NCBI GenBank assembly: GCA_044375955.1 | Contig: JBILLS010000001.1 | Coordinates: 204,599 to 268,598 of the forward strand | DNA from: VGCC01 sp044375955 | GTDB taxonomy: Bacteria > Actinomycetota > Actinomycetes > S36-B12 | Length of the DNA stretch: 64,000 nt | Direction of reading: 5' to 3' | Part shown: one piece after another, positions 26,188-35,972 of the stretch | Layout of the letters: the number at the start of each line of letters is the position of its first letter | Numbering within the stretch: position 1 is the stretch's first letter | Made by a program: the position numbers and the translations under genes | Notes under the pieces: generated by a model | Seen by the model: the letters and a program-made list of their open reading frames with translations, nothing else | Told to the model about the DNA's origin: nothing | Databases searched by the model: none

Positions 26188-27414
26188 CTACCTCCTAGGC
26201 CGAACCGGCCTCGGTGAGGACGTGACCGTCACCGTGTAGGTGTTCGTGTCCGCCGTCAGGGTGCCCGAGCCGAACGAGGTCGCAGTCACTACGCACTGGC
26301 CGGCCGCGAGCGTCTGCAGGGTGGATCCATTGATGACGCAGGGTCCGGATTCACTCAAGACAACCGGCGACCCGGACTGAGCGGTTGCCGAAAGTGCCGT
26401 CGAGGTTCCGACGCCGAGGCTAATGGGGAGTCCTGGATTCCACGCGGGGGCACCGCCCACCGGGTCCACCGTGATGACGTCACTGGGCTTGGCGGGCTGG
26501 ATGTTCACCGGCTGCTGGGACGTCCCACTGACCGCCCCGTTGTTGCTTGAGAACTGGGTGCTGATCACGTGGTTACCCCCGGCAGGCGGCGTCCAGGTCG
26601 CCGCGACGCCTCCCGTGGCATTCGTGGGTGTCGAACCAATGACGCCGTTGCCATCGAAGAAGAAGGAGGCACTACCCGCGGGCACGCCGGTACCCGTCTG
26701 CGCTCCGATCACCGTCGGCGTGCCGACGTAGAGCACGGGTGGGAAGCGCAGCGCCACGGTCACAACCGACGAGGTGGTCTGTGGTTGCTCAGGGGCGCCG
26801 GTCGACGCACCGAACGCGGTGGAGGACGGCAGGTATGTCGCCGACACGCTTTGCCCACCCGTCGGGGTCCACTGCACATTCGCGCTGGATGTGGCCCCGG
26901 AGAGGGGCGACAGGGTCGCCGAACCAAGGACTGCCTGGTTCTGGTTGACGAGGGTCACGGTCCCTGCAGGGGGGATGATTCCCCCGAGTGCTGTGACCGC
27001 CACTGTGACGTTGTTGGTCACACCCGTCTGGACCTGGTTGGGAATGAGGGCTGTGGTGATCGTGGGCATAGGCACCACGGAAATCGTCGTCGAGCCGGAT
27101 GACACCGCGCTCCCGAGAGCGGAGACCGTCCATGCACCGGCACTCGTCGGCGTCCATGCGAGCGACCCCAAACCCTGAGAGTTCAGCGTCGTCTGACCCG
27201 CGTTGGAAATCGCCCCGGACGTGAAGCCGATCGTAACGACCTGGTTCGCGAGCGTCGGTGCGCTGATGACGATCGTCTGCTGCACGCCCACGACCCCGTT
27301 GGGTGTTGCGATAAAGCCCGAGGCCGCCTGCGCCGGGCCCGAAACGATGAACCCGGACCCAAGTACGAGCAGAGCAGCAGCTGAGAGAGACGCGAGTCGT
27401 GAACGTAGATACAT
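26188..27414 (-). CDS. secreted Ig-like repeat protein B, paralogue of A
   Basis: 408 aa with signal peptide ending at AQA (about residue 30). It has the same domain order as protein A: ATPNGVVGVQQTIVISAP, MPTITTALIPNQVQTG, FPPVLYVGTPTVIG and a Cys-pair domain (GPCVINGS ... GQCVVTAT), then a basic, Pro/Arg-rich tail (RPVRPRR). The tandem arrangement points to gene duplication followed by divergence. It is divergent from the Wzy-like gene. Function is unknown. Confidence 0.75.
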   Translation of the reverse strand: MYLRSRLASLSAAALLVLGSGFIVSGPAQAASGFIATPNGVVGVQQTIVISAPTLANQVVTIGFTSGAISNAGQTTLNSQGLGSLAWTPTSAGAWTVSALGSAVSSGSTTISVVPMPTITTALIPNQVQTGVTNNVTVAVTALGGIIPPAGTVTLVNQNQAVLGSATLSPLSGATSSANVQWTPTGGQSVSATYLPSSTAFGASTGAPEQPQTTSSVVTVALRFPPVLYVGTPTVIGAQTGTGVPAGSASFFFDGNGVIGSTPTNATGGVAATWTPPAGGNHVISTQFSSNNGAVSGTSQQPVNIQPAKPSDVITVDPVGGAPAWNPGLPISLGVGTSTALSATAQSGSPVVLSESGPCVINGSTLQTLAAGQCVVTATSFGSGTLTADTNTYTVTVTSSPRPVRPRR

Positions 27415-27542
27415 GGCCAGCCCCTTCGGCGAACGTTGCTACTGAGGGTAGTACCCGAGAGCAGGAAAGTCCTGATTGGCGGATGCGAACCCATTGCCCC
27501 GACGGCCCGGGTCTTTCGGGCTGGCTGACCTACGATGCTTGC

Positions 27543-28841
27543 GTGCCAGCTCCTAACCGAGTGTCTGTGTCGGCTTCCTGGTACCTGTCTGCCCTGGCGG
27601 TAGGGCTCGTGCTCGCCCGTTACGCGGGATACCTCTGGTACGAGGTGCCGGTGGTCTTCGGCCAGGCGGCCAACATCCTGGTGACCTTCGCCTTTTTCGC
27701 TGTAGCCCTACTCCTGTGGATCCCCGTGCGCGCGTCTTCGCGAGCGCGAGGGGGCCTCGCCTTGTTCCTCGGCCTGATGGCAGTTGCGTGGGTTGCCCAC
27801 TTGGTCCTCTACCGGTACCACGGGGATTCCTTCAACTACACCGCTCTCCTATACCTGCCGATCCTCGTCATGGTCTGGTGGAAGCCGCCGTCGGCACGTG
27901 AGGCATGGACCGCGGTGTCGGCATTCGCCTGGACGGCCTCTTTGGTTCTCGTCGTGACCAGAGTTCTCGAGGCGGTGGGGAGCCTGGACATCAAACAGCA
28001 AATGCAGGGGGTAATTGCGTTCGACGAGGAGAGGTACTTCCTCCCCTTCAACGAGGCCCTCGGTATAGATGGTCGATGGCCGGGGCCGTTCGGGCACAAC
28101 GGCGACACCGCCATGATGGGTGCCCTACTCGTCGTCATCGCGTTCGCCCACTGGCGCCGTTCCTCCTGGGTCTTTCTCACGGTGGGTGTGGGGACACTGC
28201 TCCTCACCGACGGCCGCGCATCGATCGGTGCGATGGTGGCGGGCCTCGTCGTGATTGCCAGTCTCACCACGTCCGGCCCCTTCGCCAGAATTCCTCGCTG
28301 GGTTCGGATCACCGCTGGCAGTGTCGTGCTTGTCGCCGGTGCGATCTTCATGGCACTCCGGCCGGCGGGAGTGACGGGGCGGGACAGCATCTGGCCGGCG
28401 TTTCTCGACCTGTGGGCCTCCTCTCCGTGGATCGGCGTTGGAGGAATAGGTATCGCGACCGAGGGAGGGATCGCCCAACAGTTCGGCCATGGGCACAGCC
28501 TCTACATCGATGAACTCGCTCGCTGGGGCCTCGTCGGGTTCCTCACGCAATTCACGGCAATTGCTGTCGGACTCATCATTGCCGCTCGAGCTGCCGGTCG
28601 TGGTGTTCCAGGACCCATCGCCGTGATGCTCGCATTCCTCATCACGGGCATCACCGAGCCGCGGAACAGCTGGATCGAACCGTCCATGACCGGATTCCTG
28701 CTGATCCTCATGACCCTAACCGCATCCGGAATCCTCGACCGCGGATCCGTGGACGCCGGGAGGGCGTCAGCCGGAGACCTAGACTCGCAGCGTGCTCGGG
28801 GAGTTGTATCGACGACGGGCCCTGATCTGGGCATTCGCTAA
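27543..28841 (+). CDS. O-antigen ligase/polymerase-like (Wzy/WaaL family) membrane protein
   Basis: 432 aa from GTG 27543, polytopic with about eleven helices. The large periplasmic-type loop and GHGHSLYIDELARWGLVG (about residues 318-335) match the Wzy_C region (HN/HSxxL...G) of O-antigen ligases and polymerases. It would join or polymerise lipid-linked oligosaccharides outside the membrane. The Wzm gene starts 50 bases before its stop. Having Wzy-like and ABC-exporter genes adjacent is unusual because those pathways are generally alternatives. Confidence 0.75.
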   Translation: MPAPNRVSVSASWYLSALAVGLVLARYAGYLWYEVPVVFGQAANILVTFAFFAVALLLWIPVRASSRARGGLALFLGLMAVAWVAHLVLYRYHGDSFNYTALLYLPILVMVWWKPPSAREAWTAVSAFAWTASLVLVVTRVLEAVGSLDIKQQMQGVIAFDEERYFLPFNEALGIDGRWPGPFGHNGDTAMMGALLVVIAFAHWRRSSWVFLTVGVGTLLLTDGRASIGAMVAGLVVIASLTTSGPFARIPRWVRITAGSVVLVAGAIFMALRPAGVTGRDSIWPAFLDLWASSPWIGVGGIGIATEGGIAQQFGHGHSLYIDELARWGLVGFLTQFTAIAVGLIIAARAAGRGVPGPIAVMLAFLITGITEPRNSWIEPSMTGFLLILMTLTASGILDRGSVDAGRASAGDLDSQRARGVVSTTGPDLGIR

Positions 28842-29592
28842 CCGCGACTTCGCAACCCGATACCGGTCCTCCATCCTCGGATGGGCGTGGTCGCTCATGC
28901 AGCCGCTGGCGACCCTTCTCGTTTATGCGGCTGTTTTCAGCCTGGTATTCCGCATCCAGGCCCCGCCCCTCGGTTCAGACCCCGACAGGACGAATTTCGC
29001 GGCCTTCCTCTTCACGGGCATGGTGGCCTTCAACCTGTTCTCCAGCCTGCTCATGCTGTCTATGACCCAGCTGAAGTCGAATGGTGAGCTGCTGCGCAAG
29101 GTGCACTTTCCAGCCTGGACACCCATCCTGGGCGCCAGCGTGGTGCAACTTGTCCAGGTTGGACTCGAACTCGTCGTTCTGGTCGGCATGTACCTGTGGC
29201 TGGGCAACATCGGCATCAGCTGGTTGCTCGTGCTCCCCGTCCTCCTTGCTACCGCGCTCTTCGGGCAAGGCGTCGGCCTGCTGCTTACGGTCCTCAATGC
29301 CCGCTACGGAGATGTGCAATACATCGTTCAGGTGGTGCTGCAAGCCCTCTACTTCCTCACCCCGATCCTCTACCCCTTGTCCCTGGTTCAGGGAACTGCG
29401 GATTGGCTCGCGGTGATTGTGGAGGCCAACCCGCTCACCTGGTTCGTCGAGACCATGCACCAGATCATGTATTCGCTCGTGGTTCCCGAGTGGTGGGTGG
29501 TTCCGGGGCTGCTTGCGCTCGGGTTCGCAGTCTTCTGGCTGGGCTTCACCGTGTTCAACCGCACGAGCGAGGACATCGGAGAACTGCTATGA
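28792..29592 (+). CDS. wzm: polysaccharide ABC transporter permease (Wzm-like)
   Basis: 266 aa from GTG 28792. ABC-2 type permease: an N-terminal amphipathic segment (RRRALIWAFANRDFATRYRSSILG), six transmembrane helices and the ANPLTWFVETM motif near residue 215. Paired with the ATPase that follows (ATGA overlap), it forms the Wzm/Wzt exporter for undecaprenyl-linked polysaccharide. In gram-positive teichoic-acid systems the equivalent is TagG. The start overlaps the previous gene, so a short downstream start cannot be excluded. Confidence 0.88.
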   Translation: MLGELYRRRALIWAFANRDFATRYRSSILGWAWSLMQPLATLLVYAAVFSLVFRIQAPPLGSDPDRTNFAAFLFTGMVAFNLFSSLLMLSMTQLKSNGELLRKVHFPAWTPILGASVVQLVQVGLELVVLVGMYLWLGNIGISWLLVLPVLLATALFGQGVGLLLTVLNARYGDVQYIVQVVLQALYFLTPILYPLSLVQGTADWLAVIVEANPLTWFVETMHQIMYSLVVPEWWVVPGLLALGFAVFWLGFTVFNRTSEDIGELL

Positions 29593-30806
29593 GCCAACAG
29601 ATGGCGGTGCAGCTGACCGGTGTGGGCAAGCGATTCATGCGCCACGCCGATCGCCGCAGCACTCTCAAGGAGCGCATAGTCCGAGGTCGTTCCCGCACGA
29701 CACAGGACTTCTGGGCCGTTCGCGACGTGAACCTGGACATCCCGCGCGGGAGCGTCTACGGGCTGATTGGCCATAACGGATCGGGTAAGTCAACGCTGCT
29801 GAAGCTCATCACCGGCATCTACCGCCCGACCGAGGGACGCATCACTGCTCACGGCCGAGTTGCCGCGCTCATCGAGCTCGGTGCTGGTTTCCACCCCGAT
29901 ATGACCGGACGCGAGAACATCCGCCTCAATGGTTCGATCCTCGGGCTGAGCAGGTCGGAAATCAACGAGGCGATGGACACCATCATCGACTTTTCCGGCC
30001 TGCACGAATTCATCGACGATCCGGTCAAGCACTATTCGAGTGGCATGTACGTTCGATTGGGCTTCTCGGTGGCCGTCCACATGCGCCCCGACGTGCTGCT
30101 TGTCGACGAGGTCCTCGCAGTTGGAGATGAAGAGTTCCAACGCAAGTGCTTCGACTACCTCTACACCCTGCGTAAGGAGGGACGCACGATCATCGTCGTG
30201 AGCCACGGTCTGGGTCAACTCGAGGGACTCTGCGACGAAGTCGCGTGGCTGGACCATGGCGCGGTCCAGGAGATCGGCGCTCCCACATCGGTCATCGCTT
30301 CTTACCTTCATAAGGTCAACGCCGATGAAGCGCGCGGCAAGGCGGGCGCCGCTGCTCACAGGTCCGACGACACGATGCGTGCCGGCAACGGGAGCATCCG
30401 CTGCACCGGAATACGACTGATCAGCGCCCAACGCGCCCCCCTCGATCACGCGGAGACGGGCACCACGGTCGGTCTGTCAGTGGACCTGCGCTGCTTCGAG
30501 CAGGTACTCGGCCCGAACATCCGTTTCGCAATTCAGCACGAGACGGGTCCGCTGGTCTCGATGGTCAGCAACCATCGCCGAGGGATCGACTTCGGGTATG
30601 TCGACGGCAGCCACACCGTGACCGCGTTTCTCACCGACAATCCGCTGCTCCCGGGCCGTTACCGCGTCCATGTGGACGTCTTCGATCACACGGGCAGTGT
30701 GCTGATTGATAACTGGGATGATGCACTCGAGTTCACCGTGCGCAGTCCTCGAGGCGAGATCGGTCAAGGGGTTGTCGAGTTGCCGTTCACCTACGAGATC
30801 ACCTGA
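29589..30806 (+). CDS. wzt: polysaccharide ABC transporter ATPase with Wzt C-terminal domain
   Basis: 405 aa from ATG 29589, overlapping the Wzm stop. Walker A GHNGSGKST (61-69), TGRENIRLNGSILG, signature YSSGM (about 146), Walker B LLVDEVLAVGD (about 168) and the H-loop VVSHG are all present. Residues about 275-405 form the Wzt_C-type beta-sandwich that in E. coli O8/O9a binds the chain terminus and couples chain termination to export. Its presence predicts that the exported glycan carries a specific terminal group. Next gene starts two bases later. Confidence 0.9.
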   Translation: MSQQMAVQLTGVGKRFMRHADRRSTLKERIVRGRSRTTQDFWAVRDVNLDIPRGSVYGLIGHNGSGKSTLLKLITGIYRPTEGRITAHGRVAALIELGAGFHPDMTGRENIRLNGSILGLSRSEINEAMDTIIDFSGLHEFIDDPVKHYSSGMYVRLGFSVAVHMRPDVLLVDEVLAVGDEEFQRKCFDYLYTLRKEGRTIIVVSHGLGQLEGLCDEVAWLDHGAVQEIGAPTSVIASYLHKVNADEARGKAGAAAHRSDDTMRAGNGSIRCTGIRLISAQRAPLDHAETGTTVGLSVDLRCFEQVLGPNIRFAIQHETGPLVSMVSNHRRGIDFGYVDGSHTVTAFLTDNPLLPGRYRVHVDVFDHTGSVLIDNWDDALEFTVRSPRGEIGQGVVELPFTYEIT

Positions 30807-30808
30807 CC

Positions 30809-32539
30809 GTGCACCTGGCAGAAACCCACCCCCTGATTCGCGCAAGGCGCCGCGCTGGGCGCATCAAGCGCTGGATCAAGCGACGTTGGTGGGAGCGGCG
30901 AATCGGTGAGCAGTACAAGGCATGGCTGGCTGATTCCCGGACACGTGAGTCGAGTTCGGTGGATAACGTGATCCCCATCGCAGTGATCGTTCCCGTCTTC
31001 AATCCGCCGGTCCGCTTCCTTCACGAGTGCCTGGACAGCGTGTGTGTGCAGTCGGCTCGAAACTGGCAGTTGATCGTGAGTGATGATGGCTCGAGCGACC
31101 CCGACGTGGTCACCTTCCTGGACGAATTCACCCGCACGCACGAGCAGGATCGGCGGATCGTCGTCATCCGAGCCGCCAATGGGGGGATATCGGCGGCGCA
31201 GAATCGCGGACTTGAAGCAGTGACCTGCGACTACTTTGGATGGCTCGACCACGATGATCAACTCGATCCCCGAGCCATCGAGATGATGAGCGAGGTGATC
31301 CACGGGGAGGCTCCTCGCCCACAGGTGGTCTACTCGGACGAAGACAAGATCGATTCCGCTGGTCGACACTACGAGCTGTACTGCAAACCCGATTTCTCAC
31401 CGGAATTGCTCCTGACTCAGATGTATCTGTGTCATTTCACCGTCTTCGAAACGGCCCTGGTGCGTCGTCACGCAGGCTTCCGCAGCTCCATGGATGGCGC
31501 CCAGGATTTCGACCTCGCCCTCCGGTTGCTGCCCGAGCTGACCCGGGTGACACATATCCCGAAACCGCTGTACCACTGGCGTGCATGGAGTCAGTCGACG
31601 GCGCTCACCATCGATGCCAAGCCGTGGGCGCAGTCAGCTGGAGCAGCAGCACTTCAGGCCTACCTGGACGGCCAGGGCGGCGGTGTTGTTCAGGCCAGCC
31701 GATACCCCGGACTCAATGACGTGCACCCGCGTGTCAGCACACCACCGCCCGTATCCGTGATCATCCCCACTATCGGGACACGGGATCGCGGTGCGGGAAC
31801 CCGACTCGTGGACCGTGCGATCGCGACGCTGCGGGCAGCAGAGTCACACGTTCCTCTCGAGGTGATTGTGGTCACGACCGGTGAGCTCGACGCGATCCAC
31901 GGTGCCGACTCTCAGGTGGTGTACCTACCCGACGGTGTGTTCAACTTCGCGGCAGCGATCAATCTCGGGCGCGCACATGCCCACGGTGAGTACCTACTCC
32001 TACTCAACGACGATGTCACCGCGGACGCACCTGCACCGGTCACACGGATGCTCGAGATCGGTCAGCGCCCAGGCGTAGGTGCCGTCGGAGCCAAGCTGAC
32101 GTACCCCGACGGGCGACTACAACACGCGGGGATCGTGCTTCTCCCGAGCGGTCCCACACACGTCCACATCGGAAAGCCGGGAAACCACCCGGGTTACTTC
32201 GGATCCACTCTCACCCCGCGCAACTACCTTGCCGTGACCGCGGCGGCCATGTTGACGCCTGTACGCGCGTTCGATGAGGTGGGCGGGTTCGACACCACTT
32301 TCGCGCGGGACTTCAATGATGTTGACTATTGCCTGCGCCTGTACTCGCATGGGTATCGCGTAGCGTGGACGCCCTACGCACACCTCACCCACCATGAGGG
32401 GGCTTCTATCGTGCGCAAGGCAGCCGACCCCGATGAGTTCCACGCATTCCAGAAGCGTTGGGGCGGTCACTACCCGGTCGACCCGTACTACTCACCCGCA
32501 TTGAATCCTCGACTCGAGCGGATCTACGAGGCGCTATGA
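30809..32539 (+). CDS. two-domain GT2 glycosyltransferase
   Basis: 576 aa from GTG 30809. Two GT-A modules: the first (about residues 55-300) has IAVIVPVFNPPVRFL, LIVSDDGSSD, GWLDHDDQLDP and MDGAQDFDLALRL; the second (about 315-560) has VSVIIPTIGTRD and LLLLNDDVTADAP, ending with FARDFNDVDYCLRL. An N-terminal basic helix (residues 10-30) may touch the membrane. Bimodular GT2 enzymes often build disaccharide repeats. It lies in the Wzm-Wzt operon and overlaps the next GT gene by ATGA. Confidence 0.85.
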   Translation: MHLAETHPLIRARRRAGRIKRWIKRRWWERRIGEQYKAWLADSRTRESSSVDNVIPIAVIVPVFNPPVRFLHECLDSVCVQSARNWQLIVSDDGSSDPDVVTFLDEFTRTHEQDRRIVVIRAANGGISAAQNRGLEAVTCDYFGWLDHDDQLDPRAIEMMSEVIHGEAPRPQVVYSDEDKIDSAGRHYELYCKPDFSPELLLTQMYLCHFTVFETALVRRHAGFRSSMDGAQDFDLALRLLPELTRVTHIPKPLYHWRAWSQSTALTIDAKPWAQSAGAAALQAYLDGQGGGVVQASRYPGLNDVHPRVSTPPPVSVIIPTIGTRDRGAGTRLVDRAIATLRAAESHVPLEVIVVTTGELDAIHGADSQVVYLPDGVFNFAAAINLGRAHAHGEYLLLLNDDVTADAPAPVTRMLEIGQRPGVGAVGAKLTYPDGRLQHAGIVLLPSGPTHVHIGKPGNHPGYFGSTLTPRNYLAVTAAAMLTPVRAFDEVGGFDTTFARDFNDVDYCLRLYSHGYRVAWTPYAHLTHHEGASIVRKAADPDEFHAFQKRWGGHYPVDPYYSPALNPRLERIYEAL

Positions 32540-34221
32540 CCCGGACGAGCTCGGTAGGCGGTCGACCTCTGATGATCGTGGGAAATGAGTCGGTACTCAC
32601 TCCCGATCGGTTGCGGACCATCAACGAGCGTCTCGATCAGGATCCCCGCATCGCGAGCGTCTCCGTCGTTGGCCACCCCGATCCCCAGCAACAGTTCCTC
32701 CGTGCGACCGCACCCGCGGGTTGCGCCGTCGTGATCGCCACAGACGTCATGGCCCTCACCGGACCGGTGACCGCCTCCGCCACGCCAGCCGACCTCGCAT
32801 CGTGGGCACGCTTAGCATCCGACCGCGGTCTGTGGCACGACTGGTGGCTGACTCCCGACGTGGATGTCGCTCGCGCACCCGTTGCCTTTCCGATGTCTCC
32901 GGTGGACCGGGTCGAGGTCACCGACGTCACCACGGCCCACCACCACGCGATCGGCGAACATGTTGCGGATCCCCATGCGGTGTCGATCACCGTCGATGGA
33001 ACCTGGCTTGGCCCGCACCAAACCGGGGCGCAGGTTCTCACGACGGCCGCACTGGAGGCCCTTGCGGTACACCCGAATATCTCCCGCCTGCGCCTGGTGG
33101 GGGTGACCCGTCTACCCGCGTACGCGGCGCATCTGGCCGAGTACCCGCGTATCGAGATCATCGAGACGGAGCAGGCAGCGGACGAGGAAACGACCGACGT
33201 GATCTGGTACCCCAACCAGATCGACCACCGGGTCGATATCTCCTACGCACGCTCCCTCGGACGCCGCGTCATCACCACCTACCTGGACCTCATCGCATAC
33301 GACATCCCCCGTTACCACGCCTCCGAGGAGGCATGGGTGGCCTATCGCGCCCTGCAACGGCGTATCGCCCTCAGCGTCGATGGCATCACCACGATCAGCG
33401 CGGATGTCGCTCAGCGTCTCCTCCTGGAGGCGCCGCGGCTAGATCCCGCGCGCGTTCAGCCAATACCCCTAGGTCTGGATCACATCGCCGCAACGGCCAC
33501 CGAACCCGGTGAAGACCTCACCTCGCTGCTACCCGCACTCACGGCACGTCCCTTCGTGCTCGTTCTCGGCAACGACTTCGGTCACAAGAACCGCGACTTC
33601 GCAATCCAGGTCTGGGAGCAGGTTCTCGACAGAGGGGTGAGTTGCGATCTGGTCCTGGCAGGCCTCCATGTCCGGTCAAGTAGCTCGAAAGATGCAGAGG
33701 ATGCACTGTTGCGCCGCCATACGAATCTCCGCGGATCTGTCCACCGCCTCGGTCACGTGGACGCAGCGTCAAGAGAGTGGTTGCTCGAACACGCCGGTGC
33801 CGTCCTCTATCCGAGCAGTGCCGAGGGTTTTGGATTCGTTCCTTACGAGGCAGCGGTCCTGGGAACACCCAGCACGTTCGTGGGTTTCGGTCCTCTGGCG
33901 GAGATCTCCGGCGTACCCGACCTTCCCACCCACTGGTCGATCGACCAATGCGCCGCAGATCTACAGAGTCTCCTCACGGATCCGGAGTCCGCACGGGGCC
34001 GTGTTCGCGCACTCGACGATGCACGCGCGCGGCTCACCTGGACCCGCTTCGCTGACGCCCTGGCGGAGTTCATCGTGCACATCGACGCCATGCCGCCGGT
34101 CGAAGCAGCATTGGTTTCGGGAACCAGCTCCGACACCGCCCGCCTTACCGCAGTGCTGAACAGCGCCACGTGGCGCATGACCGCGCCGTTGCGCCGACTG
34201 GGAAAGCGCAGGAAGCGCTAG
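32536..34221 (+). CDS. GT4 glycosyltransferase with TAPLR basic tail
   Basis: 561 aa from ATG 32536. GT-B fold: an N-terminal extension of about 150 residues, an acceptor half with SITVDGTWLGPHQTGAQVL, and a donor half with VLVLGNDFGHKNRDFAI and SSAEGFGFVPYEAAVLG (about residues 435-455). The C-terminus ends with ATWRMTAPLRRLGKRRKR, a basic amphipathic tail shared in kind with the 618-aa enzyme. Convergent with RmlA (4-base overlap of the stops). Confidence 0.82.
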   Translation: MTRTSSVGGRPLMIVGNESVLTPDRLRTINERLDQDPRIASVSVVGHPDPQQQFLRATAPAGCAVVIATDVMALTGPVTASATPADLASWARLASDRGLWHDWWLTPDVDVARAPVAFPMSPVDRVEVTDVTTAHHHAIGEHVADPHAVSITVDGTWLGPHQTGAQVLTTAALEALAVHPNISRLRLVGVTRLPAYAAHLAEYPRIEIIETEQAADEETTDVIWYPNQIDHRVDISYARSLGRRVITTYLDLIAYDIPRYHASEEAWVAYRALQRRIALSVDGITTISADVAQRLLLEAPRLDPARVQPIPLGLDHIAATATEPGEDLTSLLPALTARPFVLVLGNDFGHKNRDFAIQVWEQVLDRGVSCDLVLAGLHVRSSSSKDAEDALLRRHTNLRGSVHRLGHVDAASREWLLEHAGAVLYPSSAEGFGFVPYEAAVLGTPSTFVGFGPLAEISGVPDLPTHWSIDQCAADLQSLLTDPESARGRVRALDDARARLTWTRFADALAEFIVHIDAMPPVEAALVSGTSSDTARLTAVLNSATWRMTAPLRRLGKRRKR

Positions 34222-35081
34222 CGACCAAGTAGTCGCAGGAGGTAGTCCCCGTAGCCGCTCTTGACCAACGACTGGGCCAGAACCGCTAGCCCCTCATCGT
34301 CGATCCACCCGTTGCGCCACGCAATCTCCTCGATGCACCCGACTTTGGTCCCGGTGCGGTCCTCCATGACACGCACGAACTCCCCCGCGTCCTGGAGCGA
34401 CCGGAAAGTGCCCGTATCGAGCCACGCAGTGCCTCGCTCCAGCAAGGTCACACTGAGTCGCCCCTCGTGGAGGTAGTACTCGTTGACCGCGGTGATTTCG
34501 AGTTCACCACGCGCGGATGGCGTGATGCTCTTGGCGACATCGACCACCGTGGAGTCGTAGAAATACAGGCCGGGTACCGCGAAGTTGCTCTTCGGCTGGG
34601 CTGGCTTCTCCTCGATCGAGAGCACCGTCCCCGCAGCATCGAATTCCACGACCCCGTACTCCGACGGGTTCGCCACCTCGTAGGCGAAGACATGGCCGCC
34701 GGCGACGGAGGTCAGCTCGGAAAGTCGACGTCCCAGTCGCGGCCCGTAGAAGAGGTTGTCACCCAGGATCAATGCTGCCGAGTCGCCTGCGAGAAACTCT
34801 TCCGCGATCAGAAACGCCTGGGCCAAGCCTTCGGGCCGGGGTTGCACGGCGTAGGCGAGCGACATGCCCAGCGGTGCCCCGTCGCCGAGGAGACGAGAAA
34901 AGGCCGGCGAATCCTCCGGTGTGGTGATGACGAGGATTTCGCGGAGCCCGGCCGCCATCAACGTGGCCAGCGGGTAGTGGATCATCGGCTTGTCATAGAC
35001 GGGGAGCAACTGCTTGCTCACGCCCTTGGTGATCGGCCACAACCTGCTGCCGGTTCCACCGGCCAGGATGATGCCCTTCAC
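34218..35081 (-). CDS. rmlA: glucose-1-phosphate thymidylyltransferase
   Basis: 287 aa, normal length. The signature GGTGSRLWPITKGVSKQLLPV (from residue 8) and the Mg-binding GDNLFYG near residue 109 identify RmlA/RfbA, which makes dTDP-glucose from dTTP and glucose-1-phosphate. RmlB and RmlD are not in the window, so they must lie elsewhere if dTDP-rhamnose is made. The ATG overlaps the stop of the upstream rhamnosyltransferase-like gene (ATGA), which supports a dTDP-rhamnose theme. Confidence 0.93.
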   Translation of the reverse strand: MKGIILAGGTGSRLWPITKGVSKQLLPVYDKPMIHYPLATLMAAGLREILVITTPEDSPAFSRLLGDGAPLGMSLAYAVQPRPEGLAQAFLIAEEFLAGDSAALILGDNLFYGPRLGRRLSELTSVAGGHVFAYEVANPSEYGVVEFDAAGTVLSIEEKPAQPKSNFAVPGLYFYDSTVVDVAKSITPSARGELEITAVNEYYLHEGRLSVTLLERGTAWLDTGTFRSLQDAGEFVRVMEDRTGTKVGCIEEIAWRNGWIDDEGLAVLAQSLVKSGYGDYLLRLLGR

Positions 35082-35941
35082 GAGCCCAGGCTATCGCTGT
35101 TCCGGGGAGCCAATCCGCGAGCGCTCCCGCGCACCTTGGCCCACCGATCACCCTCCAGGAGCAGGCCGAGGGACTGATTCACGACCACGCGCCGCATCGT
35201 GCGTAGGGCATGACGTGGCGACATCCGAAACTCGGCGGGCAGCAGCGAAAGTCGATTACGTATCATCGACGCGCGCCGCTCGGGAGAGTGACCGGTGACT
35301 AACACATCACGACCGAAAACCGTCACCGAGTTCGCGGCACCGAGTTGGTGTTCCAGGACCGTTCCCGGAACCAGCCCGATCTGGTATCCACGCTCACGTA
35401 AACGCAAGCAGGCAGCGGCATCCACCGCGTCGATTCCTAGTCGCTCGTCGAATCCACCGACCCGGGAGAGCGCGGCGACGTTCCATGCGGTTCCGGTCTG
35501 GATGATCTCCTCAGTGGTGGGCAGGCCATCGAAGTTGCCCGAGACGGGATAGTGCATGTTCCCGGAAGTCAGTGATATTCGTTCGGTACCGAGTGCGCCG
35601 AAGGTCGAATCACCCACCAATTCGATCGCATTCCGCATCTCGACGAGGTAATCGCGTGAAACCTCAGTGTCCTGGTCGAAGGTGAACAGCCACGACGCTC
35701 CGATCTCGAGCGCGTAGCGAAGCCCGTCATTGAGTCCGCGTGCGATTCCTGCATTCGCCCGGTGACGCACGACGGTCACGACATCGGACTCTACGTCTCG
35801 TAACACGTCATCACTGCTGCACGGACTCGCGTCATCACTGACGAGCAGGGGCATGTCCGAAGCAAGCACATCGATCAGCCGGCGAAGTGATGTGTCCTCG
35901 GGATGGAATGTGGGAATCACCGCGCACATGCTGGAGAACAC
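35078..35941 (-). CDS. GT2 rhamnosyltransferase-type glycosyltransferase
   Basis: 287 aa from GTG 35941; ATG 35929 (MCAVIPTFHPED) is also plausible, and neither has a clear ribosome site. Motifs VIPTFHPED, NAGIARGLNDGL and LFTFDQDTEVS match the rhamnosyltransferase subfamily of GT2. Coupled to rmlA by ATGA overlap, which supports dTDP-L-rhamnose as donor. Cytosolic. The acceptor is unknown. Confidence 0.83.
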   Translation of the reverse strand: MFSSMCAVIPTFHPEDTSLRRLIDVLASDMPLLVSDDASPCSSDDVLRDVESDVVTVVRHRANAGIARGLNDGLRYALEIGASWLFTFDQDTEVSRDYLVEMRNAIELVGDSTFGALGTERISLTSGNMHYPVSGNFDGLPTTEEIIQTGTAWNVAALSRVGGFDERLGIDAVDAAACLRLRERGYQIGLVPGTVLEHQLGAANSVTVFGRDVLVTGHSPERRASMIRNRLSLLPAEFRMSPRHALRTMRRVVVNQSLGLLLEGDRWAKVRGSARGLAPRNSDSLGS

Positions 35942-35972
35942 GCGACGATGCTAGTCCCGATACCATCCGAGT

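Noticed and set aside
26194..26214. AGGCCG-AAC-CGGCCT hairpin
   Set aside because: It lies within the basic C-terminal codons of Ig-like protein B and has no T tract, so it is explained by coding content.
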